From Glandiceps talaboti (Eukaryota; Hemichordata; Enteropneusta; Spengelidae), in contig NC_135560.1 in the NCBI RefSeq assembly GCF_964340395.1, positions 2,885,998-2,949,997 on the forward strand: a stretch of DNA of 64,000 nt. The letters run 5' to 3'. This document shows positions 1 through 12,670 of this stretch, one piece after another. Position numbers and translations under genes: made by a program. Position 1 is the first letter of the stretch. Every line of letters begins with the position of its first letter. The notes beneath the pieces were generated by a model. The model was given only the letters and a program-made list of their open reading frames with translations. It was not told where the DNA came from and did not search any database.

Positions 1-135
1 ATTATTTGTATTCTGCATCATGGTCATTATTTGTATTCTGTATCTTGGTCATTATTTGTATTCTGTATCATGGTCATTATTTGTATTCTGTATCATGGTC
101 ATTACTTATATTCTGTATCTTGGTCATTATTTATC
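1..135. repeat. 25-bp minisatellite, about 5 copies
   Basis: The unit is built on ATTATTTGTATTCTGTATC followed by ATGGTC or TTGGTC. It may continue upstream of the window. The short ORF across it is an artefact of the repeat. Confidence 0.9.
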
Positions 136-1731
136 GAGACATCTCATTATTATTTTTCTCACTGTAAATGTGCATATATTGTGTAATTTTTCTTCATTGA
201 GTCAAACTTGATTAGTTGTTTTGTCAACTATTGTTGTCTTTGTTTCCACGTCTGTTCAAAGGTATTTTGTTGTTTACCGAGTTTGTAATAGTTTTACAGT
301 TGTATAATTTTTAATCTAGTGAAAATAATGTATTATTATGATATTAATATTCAAACCATTTCTAATAAAGAAAGATGTTTCAGATAAACAACAATAAAAT
401 CTGTCAACAAATTATCAAGAGCTTGGCGGGATTTGCCCTAGTCAGAAATATTATACACACTACGTATAGGTTAATATGGATAATATATATTATCATTGGT
501 GACATTTTACAACCAGTTTTCTTCATAAATTTGAATCGTTAACCGTAATGTGAACTATGGGTGATTTCCATGTAAGTAGTTATCAAGTATTGGAACGGTT
601 TCCATCTTCGTGACGTCACCAATTCAATTGCAACATCGATCCATAATGATTATCCTTGTACAGTGCAGTCCCTGGGGATATGATCTTTATTCCAAATACA
701 CAATAAATGTAATTACTATCAAATTACACGTTAGGTGTGCACATAGCGATCGACTTGAACCGTAACGGCATGTACATACGACATACAATGGCGCCACATA
801 TTGGTACTCAGTTTTGTACCTCTACCGTTCAAGGACAGGTTGTTACGGTAATTGGTGCTCTCAGAATTAATTGTGGCGGGGGGGGGGGGATTATTTGAAA
901 TCTAAATTTATTCTGTCATCAAACAGTAATGTATCTTGGAAGTTTACGTTGTAATGTAACATTTGACAATCGACTGAAGTGTTACTGGGCCACGTGTAAA
1001 TAAATATTACAATTTGCAGATCTCAGCACAAAGAGGTGAAGTTGATGGAAAAGTCGTTACATATACATAGTTCAGCTTTAAGTATGGTTGTGCGTTGAAA
1101 TTCCTCCAATAATGGTAACAACAGTTAGATCAAACAAGTTCCTGACATTGGTGCTATTCTTTGCTTAGATTTTGGCACCATCTAGTAAGGACTAGCTAGT
1201 TGTTTGTGCACCTCAGTATTGGAGCAGAGTTTATATTGAAAAGGGAATCTGAAAATATTTGTTGAATCACCTAGGCATTGTACATGTATTTGGAAGAAAC
1301 CATAAATACACCGTATAAAACAGGTAAAACTGCACAGTATTCGTTGTGACTTATTCAGTAATAACCCGTGATTTTCAATCTCAAATCATAACCCAATAAA
1401 CAAGGGGAATTTTGTTTGGTCGTCAGTGTGCAATGATGGTACCAAACATAATCATGTATTCAACTTTGAACTGAAGTGTTTACGTCAAAATGTCTACAGA
1501 AGTGGCAATACATATTATGTAATATAGTACGAACTACACCACGTGTTATCTCCATGTATCAATAGGACAGTGTCGATAAGAGAACAACATCCATCGGCAT
1601 TCACCATCTCTTATATATATCTCATATAAAAAGAAGAAACACAAATATGTAGTAAATAACTTTTGCTTTTGGGAATAAACAAACAACTTTGATCAAATGT
1701 CAAACCTATTCTTAGTTAAAATCAAGAAAAA
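136..1731. other. Intergenic or intronic DNA, no gene seen
   Basis: AT-rich sequence without a supportable exon, tandem array or recognisable element. It has a G10 homopolymer near 880. It may be an intron of the receptor gene if that gene begins upstream. Confidence 0.5.
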
Positions 1732-1930
1732 AAGGTTACCTTACAAATTTTCGAAATAAAGAGGTTACCTTACAGATTTTCGAAATAAAGAGGTTACTTT
1801 ACAAATTTTCGAAATAAAGAGGTTACCTTATAATTTTCGAAATAAAGAGGTTACCTTACAAATTTTCGAAATAAAGAGGTTACCTTACAAATTTTCGAAA
1901 TAAAGAGGTTACCTTACAAATTTTCGAAGT
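1732..1930. repeat. 29-bp minisatellite, about 7 copies
   Basis: The unit contains AAAGAGGTTACCTTACAAAT and TTTCGAAAT. One copy has a one-base deletion and two have single substitutions. Confidence 0.92.
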
Positions 1931-2569
1931 AATGAGGTCAATATGATATCAAATTTAATCCATTTTAGAATCTAATATGGCCGAATACTCTGTGGCAAAA
2001 TATTAAGTGTCGATTTTCTTGAAAACAATCCAATGAACGCCAAAATGACGAGGAATAAACTTTCATATGGCAAGCTTTGATGTGATTTGAAAAAAAAACG
2101 TGGTCACGAAACATGATTCCCTAGGCACATTCTAGCTTTCTACACAGCTCACAACACAATTCTAAATACTGACATGTTTTATGGGACAAATAATTCCCCT
2201 AGTCCGTTCCGATTTATTTGTATAACTCATTAGGCGCGATGTGGATACTCAAGAGTTCCATTAACCGATGTATCCATACTAACACCGGGGGGCATCATCA
2301 GTAAAAGTCGTGGGTTTAGCACGGTCGTCAGAACTCACACCCACATTGTTTAGCTAGGTACACTATCAAAATTATATTCCTTTATATTCACAGTCTTTTT
2401 TATATTGATCCAGACTGTGTGAGGACACTTTGATAGCCCTAAAGTTAGCCTTGTGAGACTTATTGGTCGAAACACTTGACCCTCCAGTAGAACGACGTAC
2501 CTTTTATGAGTCCCAAGGTTTAGGCGTCGTGTACGATAAATGTATCGAATGTAAAGACCAGATTTATAT

Positions 2570-2729
2570 CATTGGGACTTGAAAAATCACAGATATAGAG
2601 CTACGGCTACATTTCTTGCATAAATCATGAAATTGCAAGACTATACCCTTCCGTAAGAGTATAGTCTTGCAATTTCATGATTTATGCAAGAAATGTAGCT
2701 CTATATCTGTGATTCGTCAAGTCCCAATG
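2570..2729. repeat. Long near-perfect inverted repeat (hairpin)
   Basis: The arms 2570-2646 and 2659-2729 are reverse complements over about 70 bases, with a 12-base loop (CCTTCCGTAAGA). The only differences are a 6-base duplication (GGCTAC) in the left arm and a change near GACTTGAA versus GACTTGAC. No homology continues beyond the arms. It could be a fold-back element or an inverted duplication; a transcribed form would fold into a long stem. Confidence 0.9.
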
Positions 2730-4037
2730 AAAGTTAGTTGTCAAAAATGTTGTTCAAATGTCCGCCTCCTATTCTCAGCACAGGAAAGCTTGCCATCCCC
2801 GACTTCACTCGGCTTTCGTGATCCCCTAGTACGCGGGATATGCACACCCGTTTCCACGGCAAATAATAAACGAAATTCAAACCGACGCCATTTTTTCTAA
2901 GCAATAGTACTCGGAAATAGTGAAAATGACAGTTCTTGTTTGGCTATGAGATAGGTCATATAGATAATATCTTTATTTTTATTTCTGCTATTTTGTTATC
3001 ACCATTCAAGTACTAGTTATACCAAAGGCTGTCACAGAGGGACTGGCCGCTGCTAGCGCTGGTTTCGTGAAATACATGTTTTTGAATTCGCTCGAACGTG
3101 GAAGTGTTTAATGGAGTGTTCCATTAAAGTTGTTTGTTTTTCAACTAATTTTCCCCGTTCCAATGCGAAATCAGATTTCACTTTCGAGAATTTGCAATAT
3201 CGACATCGTGCCACTTTTACATTTTTAGATTTCCAGACTGTGGCGATTGTGATCTTTTGAAGCCACCACATTTGAAATGTCGCCTGTTGTCTCGTTGTGA
3301 TTAGCGGGTTGTTCATCATTTCCATCACTCGTACCTGGCTTACTAGCTGGAGAAAAGAAATGAGTTATATATCGTTTACTCAGACTGGAATCAGTTATTC
3401 GCCGCTGTGTAGGTACTTGGTCAAACTGTCATGATTTGTGGAGAGACCTTGAAGTAAAATCTTTCAAATCACCAAACCGGGGTAGTCAATGAAAAAAACT
3501 ACAGAAAAAGGGCAAATTATGTAGGAATCAATGGCTTGCCGACATAGTCATGTCCAAATACAAACGTATCAAATTTGAGTACACTGCTCACGTGAATGGT
3601 CGTCCATTGTTATCTAAAGGAAGTGTCAATCAAATCTAACGTCAACAACTTTGTCTGTCTTAACTTCACATTGGAGTCAGAGTATATGTTAGTCAGAGTC
3701 TACACACTGCGACGTATAAATTACTTGCAAGTGTGACGTTCAAAATTACCGGTAAAATGTCGGTAAATGTGAAATTTCACCGTTTATATACCAGTGAATT
3801 TAGAATGTCACCTGCTGAATGCCGATATTTATGATTTCACTGGCATTGGCACAGTTTTCACTGGCAACTTCCTAGGCTGCTCGGACTATCGAACAAAGTA
3901 AAAACAACATTTTCAATTTTGAAATAGTGAAGAGATGGTATGATGTTTAATGTAGGCGAAATCTCCAGCATGATTGCCATGCCCATAGCAACAGGCAAAT
4001 CATACAGTTGTGCTACAACGCCATTAGCGCTATTTTT
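2730..4037. other. Intergenic or intronic DNA, no gene seen
   Basis: Contains short ORFs (for example 2667-2900 + and 3053-3328 -) with no recognisable domain and no convincing splice context. No tandem repeats were seen. Confidence 0.5.
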
Positions 4038-4107
4038 ACCTCCCGTAAGGGTACGGGAGGTATTAAAAGGGGGATGTCTGTCTGTATGTCTGTCATGCGT
4101 CCGTCCG

Positions 4108-4190
<83 letters not shown>

Positions 4191-5160
4191 GTCACCATTT
4201 TCTTAAAAACGGCTGGCCGGCTGATTAGTTTTTGAGCGAGATCTGTTCGTGTTAATTAGGGAAATTTGCATATCAATGACATCAACTAATTAAGCAATAT
4301 CTTAGGACTGCATACTTCAATTTCAATATAATTTAGTATATTCGTTAAACATAACAACATACATTTGTCCAACAAAATTTGTTGATGTACCTTACAGCGT
4401 TAATGAATAATTTGCATAATTAATTATTTTCGGTAATTAGGCTATATCTTAAGAATACATACTTCAATTTCAATATAATTCAGTACACATGTTGACCATA
4501 ACAATCACATATGTCCTGTACAGCTTTTTATGTACCTTTCAGTGTTAATGAATAATTTACATAATTAATGATTCTTGGTAATTAGGCTATATCGTACGAC
4601 TGCATACTTCAATTTCAATACAATTCAGTACATACATTATCCATAACGTATTGTGTATGTCCTATAAACTTAGTTGATGTACCTTACAGTGTTAATGAAT
4701 AATTTGCATAATTCATGATTTTCGGTAATTAAGATTCATCATATGAATGCATACTTGAATTTCAATATCATTTAGTACATACGTTAACCATAACAAAGTG
4801 GATATGTCCTATAAAATTTGTCGATATCGCTTACAGTTTTCATGAAATATTTGCATAATTAATGATTTTAGGTAACTAGGATGTATCTTAAAAATGCAAA
4901 CTTCAAATTTTGTATAATATGATACATATATCAACCATAATAATACGCACCTGTCCTATGAAGATTGTTGCTACAACATTTACGATATTCAGTAATTACG
5001 CAGTATCACACACTCTTCAAATTTCGTATAATTTCGGACATACATTAACCTATTAAAAAAGCACGCTTGTCAAAAAAAGCCTGTTACCATAGTTTTTTAG
5101 TTTAATGAGTTATTTGCATAATAAGTGATTCCCTTACGGGGGGCATTCAGTTTAAATCTG
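4038..5160. mobile_element. Non-autonomous element with ~147-bp core tandem repeats, copy 1 (pearl/Helentron-like)
   Basis: It begins with a 10-bp hairpin (ACCTCCCGTA, loop AGGG, TACGGGAGGT at 4038-4061). Next come a TG run and a TCTG microsatellite (4108-4190) and a unique stretch (AAAACGGCTGGCCGG). About five diverged ~147-bp units follow, recognisable by GGTAATTAGGCTATATC, GCATACTTCAATTTCAATAT and TAATGAATAATTTGCATAAT. The end is CCTTACGGGGGGCATTCAG. Related copies lie at 22465-23010 and, inverted, at 51021-51597. This layout (end, microsatellite, tandem core, end) resembles the pearl elements of bivalves and the Helentron-associated HINE elements; the family assignment is an inference. 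Confidence 0.65.
4108..4190. repeat. TG and TCTG microsatellite
   Basis: A GT dinucleotide run passes directly into about 13 TCTG units, inside the element that starts at 4038. ORFs here are artefacts. Confidence 0.95.
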
Positions 5161-5204
5161 GTTATACTAAGTATGTCTGCCTAAGCCTGAGTGTGAGTTA
5201 GAGT

Positions 5205-5221
5205 GTGTGTATGTATGTATG

Positions 5222-5250
<29 letters not shown>
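5205..5250. repeat. TATG microsatellite
   Basis: About 11 GTAT units lie just upstream of the GPCR exon acceptor (5425), within the preceding intron. Confidence 0.95.
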
Positions 5251-5252
<2 letters not shown>

Positions 5253-5425
5253 TAAAGACAAAACAGACTGAATGTAACAAAAGACACGACGTCCTCTCGC
5301 GCAGTGCATATTTAACTGGAAAATCGACTATTGAGAGCATAGTATTGTGTTGTAGTAGTCTCAAACGGAAAATCTATCAAGAGTTGCCTGTCTTGATTTA
5401 CCAGTAAATATTCTCTTTTTTACAG

Positions 5426-6362
5426 ATACATCGCCATAGTAATGCCATTGAAGTATACTACTATAGTTACTACGTTTAGAGCATCTGTTCTATTATTGGG
5501 TCTCTGGACACTATCCGTCATCAACGCATCCTGCCCACTGTTTGGATGGTCAAGATACGTGTTCCTTCCATCAAACTGTATATGTGTACCAGACTGGACT
5601 ATGGACCGTTCTTATGCTGTTTTCTATCTAACAACATCATTCCTAATACCTTTCATAGTTCTCGTTTTTTGTTACTACCGAATTTTTCAAGTCGCTCGTC
5701 AGCAATCTCGAAGAGTTACCTCTCTAGAGGTAACGAGTGAGGTACCAACTGCCGGATGTTCACATCACGGGGATACTTCGGCCATGGGGTCAAAACGGAA
5801 AAAGTCTAAACCCAAACAGCTTAATATGAGAAAAGAGAAAAAAGCAGCTGTTACTTTGTTCTTCGTGATGGGAGTATTTGTGATTTGTGTAACTCCTTAC
5901 TGTATTATTTATCTGCTCATTTCATATCACCCAAGTAATTCCCTCCTTTTAGCATTTGCGATTGCATCGATGGTGTCATTTGCTAATTCTGCAGCCAATC
6001 CATTGATATATGGAATTCTTAATAGGAAATTTAGACAATGTTTCCTGGACGTACTGCGATGTACTTGTTGCCCTAAACCACCACCAACGATGGCAACGGA
6101 GATTCACTCGGGAGATCACCCTACTGCAAGTATAAGTTTACGACGTAACCGTCTGGTCCCTCGAGACAGTGGTTACATCACAACTAGTACGTTAACACAA
6201 TCAACCAGTCACCATGCTAATCGTCGTCCAGGAGATGTTTTCTCAATCTCTATCGCAGCTACAAGCAGTATGCTATCGGCACTTGGAGGAGTCGGCGGCA
6301 ACATTAAGGAAATAGGTAAAATAGCCGGAGGACATCTTCCACCTATTGAGGATGTAGTGTAG
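5426..6362 (+). CDS. Class A (rhodopsin-like) GPCR, 3'-terminal coding exon
   Basis: This exon encodes the second half of a seven-transmembrane receptor of the plasma membrane. It opens after a pyrimidine-rich acceptor ending in TTTTTACAG. Its first base completes an Arg codon and YIAIVMPLKY follows, so the intron splits the (D/E)RY motif at the end of TM3. Counting from the Met at 5442, hydrophobic segments fall at about residues 12-30 (TM4), 58-84 (TM5), 134-162 (TM6) and 168-194 (TM7). TM7 carries NPLIYGILNRKF (the NPxxY motif plus helix 8). Extracellular loop 2 has the expected cysteine (NCICVPDW). Loop 3 is long, basic and rich in Ser/Lys. TM6 reads CVTPY where most class A receptors have CWxP. 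TM7 has no retinal-binding Lys, so this is not an opsin. The stop is at 6360-6362. Exons for TM1-3 are not seen and are probably upstream of the window. An AATAAA lies at about 6953. The ligand class cannot be assigned. Confidence 0.88.
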
Positions 6363-6586
6363 ATGGAAAAACACTGCACGATTGTACTTAATACAACAAC
6401 AGAGAGACTTATAATCGAACGAATACCAGCTGTAAAAGACAGGGTGATCATAGAGATTGACTAACAACATGGTGTGAGGAAACGATTCATCAACCGAATT
6501 TACATTTCTATGTTCATCTGTAACATATTTATAGTGACTGTAAAGGAGACAACCCATGTTTAAGGGTTATAAGGAAAGTAATATTT

Positions 6587-6626
<40 letters not shown>

Positions 6627-9600
6627 CATCCATGTACAAACAAGTATATTACATTCACTATAATATCAAAAACATTTACTTAAATACCAAAAACTGAATT
6701 ATGTTGAATTGTATTTTTCAAAGGGAGGGTTAGGGTATTATTGACAAGAATCACTCATATTTGTGATGAAAATTAATATTTTCATAAATTTTGAAATCTA
6801 ATCAGAAGTATGATCTGAAATGTAAACGTAAAGTATGTGTAACTCTGCTATAATATTTATGAAGTAGAAATACACACGGAATGGAAATAATTTCATATGA
6901 ACGAATTTGACAATTGTACATAAACACACACATTGCGATGGAAAGAGTTCGTTGAATAAAGGGGGGAACGCCAATCCAGGAAACAGAGGCGACTTGAATA
7001 TATTTCTGTCTCCCATGATGCAACAGCCAATAGCAAAGATACCATATGAAGATCACCTTAGTGTTACTCTGAAATTGCAAATAATTGTAGGTGATGTAAA
7101 TAATGAAATGACTCTCCAGAACCCATAGTTCATGAAAATGTCTTGATTTCCTGGTGTGGCATTCCCCTTTAATGATTTAATGTGCGAAGAGGAAAACTAT
7201 AATTCTTTGTTGGGATAAGTCTGATATTTTCTTCAGCGAACATGCCTTTACTCAGTTATTACGTATACCTATGGGTATAGTAACAGGGCTGTATTCTTGC
7301 TACACGTGTCACGTGAATATAGTGACAAGGCTGTCTTATCAGTTTAGTAACAGGGCTGTACCAACACATTGTTGTTTACAAAAATGTATAAATGTATACA
7401 CTGCCATTAATAACATCATTAGTGAACGCTTCATCAGGATAAGCTACTGATAGTTCAAGTAATGTGACCGTAGAGAAGATTAATTCGATAAGGACAACGT
7501 TGTTTACGGATTCGGGTCTTTATTTTTAAATGTCACGTTAGGATTTGACCTTTGTCCTAATGACTTCTAAGAACTCATTACCGTGCTATGGCAGTATGTA
7601 ATTTATTGAGATGACTCCCTGTAATAGAATACTTTTATAACACTTACATATTCGTGGTGTATTCCAAGAAATCATAATCGATGTAAATTACTTGTCAGGA
7701 TTTGATTACCATTACCACAGGGTAAGGATTCTTATTTGTCAACAGGAAACTAAGACAGTTTTCTTGGAATTTACACTCAAATTGCGTTTGGATTCGAAAT
7801 TGGAATAACCGCTTTAAAACAAAACAGGAAATGGTTTGCCCTGACCGAAATAAAATGAGAACGCGCTTTTCAGTGTAGAAAGGTTACTGAGAGCGTTGTA
7901 ACATAAAGCTACATGGCAATGTATAATGCAATTTATCAAAATTACATTCGGTATTTTCGGGCCTAACCGTAAGTCTAAATATTCTCACTTGCTTTAAATT
8001 GTCATTGTGAATTGATAGAATTCATAAAATCATTGACTCCTTCTAATTTAGGTCGATGGAGGATATCATATGTGTATAGAAAGTTAAGATAGTCATATAT
8101 ACACTCACATTTTAATCCATGTCACAATGGTCGGCTGTCAGCGGCAACGAACGACCCCAACGTAATATTATACTCAGTAAAATCAGCCCTTCTCTCAGTA
8201 CATATGTTCCTAATTGTATAAAAACTACTACAACATGCAATTACAATCTTCGAACCCTTACAACGTTGAAATTATGCTCATTTGCAAATCAGAATAGTTT
8301 TACCAACTCGTCATTTACTTGTGATCTGAAATCCCAAAATAAAAACCTGCTTTAATTGTGTAATACACTAAAGTCGATGAATAGCAGGTCGTATTCGATG
8401 TTCAGTTCGTAATTTTGAAATTAAATTTGAAGCGCGAAAGCGATTAAAAAGTATGAAAAGTTCATTTTTCATCGATTTGCATTTAACATTTGCATTCAAT
8501 TACATTATTAATTTCACAATTTTAATTTTACAACACTTTGAGTGAAATGTATCTTTAAATCTTCATTTTCAATTAATATAATGACCACTGGATTTGAGTT
8601 ATCAAGTCAAGAAAGTTCAATCCCACATAAGATACGCGGAAACATGAAAACCGACGTATTCCACCTAAACATTGTAATGGAATTTAATGTAAAAAGTGGT
8701 ATGACTTGTGTATGGTCTACAGTCTTTAGAGAGATGTTAAGTAACATGCACATTGCCTTTAAAGGGCCAGATCTCAGTAGTTAATAAGCCCACTAGGGAG
8801 AATTGCGTGGGTGAGTAATTATCTACCAAGGACGTTACATCTCTGGAGTAATTACCCCGCTAGTGACCGTACTATCACTGTGCGCTTCTTCCAGTCTTTT
8901 GTGAAATCATCAATCACGAAACAAGGTACACTGACAAAAAACATTGGTTGAAAAACATGCAGACTAATTACAAGCACTGTTTTTCCATTATTCAAATTTT
9001 TTAATACTTGTTCGAAAACGGTCGAAACTTGTTTTTGTTTTCCATCACAGCATTCTACTATTACATGGTGTACAGTACATTGAGGGAGCTGAAAGAGATA
9101 GGAGAGCTTTGTGAAAACAGGATTGGGAAAAGACGTGGAAATCAATCCCACTTTCTCATCAATCTTAAATCAGTGATATAAAGTAGACTTCATCTCAGTG
9201 CTGTGATAGTAACAGGATATCTATATATCCATATATATGTATCGTATCCGTGATGCCAAAGCATAACATTTTGTGAAATTTAGCTCATAAATTGAAACGT
9301 CGAGGGCACAAGGATTTATATATATATGATGATAACAACTAAGTTTGATAGCCAAGTCTATGGTTTATTACAGGGACACGGTCTGTCATGACTATATGAT
9401 ATTTAAATTTCTGTTCCATATTTAAATTTCCTTAAATAATTATTCCAATTGATGAATATGTCGAATTATGTCTGCCAACTGGTATAGCTTTTCACCATAT
9501 TCAGATATGATTGTTTTGGAGGCCTCGTTTTCAGATCACCTTGTGCATATTCTACCAACCTCATATTCTACCAACCTCATATTCTACCAACCTCATCATG

Positions 9601-10811
9601 CAGTGTCGGTTCTGATTTGCTCTTCTCAAGGTGTTATTCCATTATCTTGAGTATTTTGTGTACCGACGTCAGCTGAAAGTGAAGACTTGGTTACAGACTG
9701 TACCACGTTAGTTTTTAATACATATATGTTGTGCTAGTATGCATATATACGACTACCTTTCCATAACTCTCATATCTAAATTATTAATTGGAACTGTAAA
9801 TCAAGGTACACAAAATCCATTTTATGATGAAGTGTAAAAGTTGAATACGGTCAAATACGTTGCAGAACAATTGAATGCGGTGACATTTGCAAACAAAAAA
9901 TATATTATTTTTGGGCATGAAATAAAATTTGGGCACTAGTCAACAAAATTTTATCGAAAGTCCGATTTGAAAGATTATTCAAAACGCTTGCGAGTTGAAG
10001 ATAAAAACCCCCAAACCAATTGACATTTATTTTCAGATAGTACCTTAAAAAAATAAATATAGCCAGAGGGATAGTAATTCTCAGTACCTGAAATAGAATA
10101 TTACTGCCGAGGCGATGCATAAAAATAACAAAATTCTATCTCTTGGTTGACACCATGTAACTTCCGCTCCACGCGCTTCATATGCATTAATATAGGCGCG
10201 CATGAGAACAAGTCGACCTTCTTGTTCTATTTTGACCCTCTAGCATGATGTAAAAAGTTATTTCACGTACCGAGAATTGTGGACGCCCCAGAAATGGAAA
10301 ACCCCCCAAACGAGTGTGTTATTTGAGTGCATACCACTCCTTGCTGTGGTAATTACACTATTACCACTGTAGTAAGAAGTGTGTAGGCAGACGGTTAGTC
10401 ATGATACACAGTGGTAATAGGTGTATGTATTGGTAAGATAGAAGAAATGATAGAATACTAGATATACGGCGGTAGTATGGAACAAAATAATGGATAAACA
10501 ACGGGAATATTGCGTACATCGGGAAAATGGAATAAATAATGGATAGTGAACGGGAATACTAAGCTTAGTTGTTTACATTGGTAGAATGGAAAGAACACCA
10601 TCTGGGAATATCGGTAAAACAATAGTGTAAAAGTAATGTGGTAGTCTTGGGAGTGTAACAGAATATAACTAGCAGCTAATCATATCATTGTGTCAATTTG
10701 TCAAATACATAATCATTATTTGAATGTTTCTCCATGATTTGTGCAATATAAAATTTATTCCCCAACGAAAATTAACGCACACTGGGGTAAAATAAAAGAG
10801 AGAAATAATCT
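6363..10811. other. Intergenic DNA downstream of the GPCR exon
   Basis: The first part is probably GPCR 3' UTR. An AT dinucleotide run lies at 6589-6619 and an AATAAA at about 6953. A 16-bp unit (ATATTCTACCAACCTC) is repeated three times at 9547-9597. No other exon or element could be supported; short ORFs have no recognisable similarity. Confidence 0.5.
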
Positions 10812-10990
10812 CCAATGATACATTTACAGCATCCAGTTACCATCGTCACCAATGATACATTTACAGCATCCAGTTACCATCGTCACCAATGATACATTTA
10901 CAGCATCCAGTTACCATCGTCACCAATGATACATTTACAGCATCCAGTCGCCATCGTCACCAATGATACATTTACAGCATCCAGTCGCCT
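10812..10990. repeat. 37-bp minisatellite, 5 copies
   Basis: Units start at 10812, 10849, 10886, 10923 and 10960 and contain CCAATGATACATTTACAGCA. Near-identity (GTTACC versus GTCGCC) implies recent spread. Confidence 0.93.
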
Positions 10991-11402
10991 ATGCGATTGA
11001 TAGATGGTTTTAAAGCAACATCGCCACATCCATTTGTCAATTTTGCTGTTTTCTTGAAAGACCTACACGCTTAGTTTAGTTTTATCTGTTTATTCTCTAT
11101 CGCATTTACGCGTTAGTTTGTACATAAGTATTTGAAGTGACATTTATACACAGTTATTGTTAATACTTTCTTGCCTTTATATATTTCATGTAGTGAAATC
11201 TATTTGTAGGAGGTTGTTGAAATACCACAAATATATTTTTCGGAATGACACTATCTATGGATGCTTCAGACCATTTTATTATGGTCACCAATGATAATAT
11301 TAAAACATAAACAATATTATCAACTTACGTTTCTAAAAGACATTTGGAGAAAATAGCCAGTGACGAAAAGGTATAACTATAAGCATAGAAATAAAGACAA
11401 AC

Positions 11403-12128
11403 CATAGACAAAAGAAAGAGAAATCTATTGTCTGTGTATGGTATAACCATAGACAATAGAGAGAAATCTATTGTCTGTGTATGGTATAACCATAGACAAT
11501 AGAGAGAAATGTATTGTCTGTGTATTGTATAACCATAGACAATAGAGAGAAATGTATTGTCTGTGTATTGTATAACCATAGACAATAGAGAGAAATGTAT
11601 TGTCTGTGTATGGTATAACCATAGACAATAGAGAGAAATCTATTGTCTGTGTATGGTATAACCATAGACAAAAGAGAGACAAAAGAGAGAGATCTATCGA
11701 CTGTGTATGGTATAACCATAGATTATAGAAAGAAATCTATTGTCAGTGTATGGGGTAACCATAGACAATAAATCTATTGTCAGTGTATGGGGTAACCATA
11801 GACAATAAATCTATTGTCAGTGTATGGGGTAACCATAGACAATAAATCTATTGTCAGTGTATGGGGTAACCATAGACAATAAATCTATTGTCAGTGTATG
11901 GGGTAACCATAGACAATAAATCTATTGTCAGTGTATGGGGTAACCATAGACAATAAATCTATTGTCAGTGTATGGGGTAACCATAGACAATAAATCTATT
12001 GTCAGTGTATGGTATTCCATAGACAATAGAAAGAAATCTATTGTTAGTGTAACCATATACTATAAATCTATTGTCAGTGCATGGTATAACCATAGACAAT
12101 AAATCTATTGTCAGTGCATGGTATAACG
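11403..12128. repeat. 43-bp then 37-bp minisatellite of hairpin-forming units
   Basis: The first part (to about 11730) has a 43-bp unit and the second (to about 12010) a 37-bp unit, followed by decayed copies. Both carry TCTATTGTC ... TATGGT ... ACCATAGACAATA, so each unit is itself an inverted repeat. Part two has GTCAGTGTATGGGGTAACC where part one has GTCTGTGTATGGTATAACC. Minus-strand ORFs here are artefacts. Confidence 0.92.
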
Positions 12129-12670
12129 TAAAGATCAAGTGTGGAGACAGTTAAATTTAAATCTTGTAAATTTATAAAATATCTTATATATGTATTTTTA
12201 AACATTTTGAAAAAGTTTTAAATGGTTTGTAATTCAATTTGTTATTGATGTCACTACGAAATCCTGATTAAAGGCAGTAGAGCTGTCATTTAATAAGAAT
12301 TGTATATGTATATATTATAAGTAATTGTATTTACAGAGTATTTATTTGGTCACAAACTATTTTAATCAAGAGATTGTGATTTTATACCTACCAATAATTG
12401 CTTACATCTCAGTAATGATTAAATAAAAAATGTTATTAATATGTCAGAGCGTTTTTATTGTTTCTGTTATAAAATAAAATAGATAATTTTGGAATATGGT
12501 GTATGTTTTGTTGTTGTTGTTGCTGTTGTCATAGACAATGAAACCTATCCACATTATGACCCATGTAATCAATCAATCTATCGTTATCTAGCGTGGTCTA
12601 TGTATAACCTCCACCCCCCTTCCACACATACACTCTCATCAAAATCCTCCACATCCATTAACACCTCCAT
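12129..12670. other. AT-rich spacer, no gene seen
   Basis: Nothing beyond a short GTT trinucleotide run near 12508. The ATG at 12489 that opens the long ORF through the next array has no coding support. Confidence 0.5.

Noticed and set aside
2667-2900. 77-codon ORF
   Set aside because: Its first part is one arm of the 2570-2729 hairpin; no domain.
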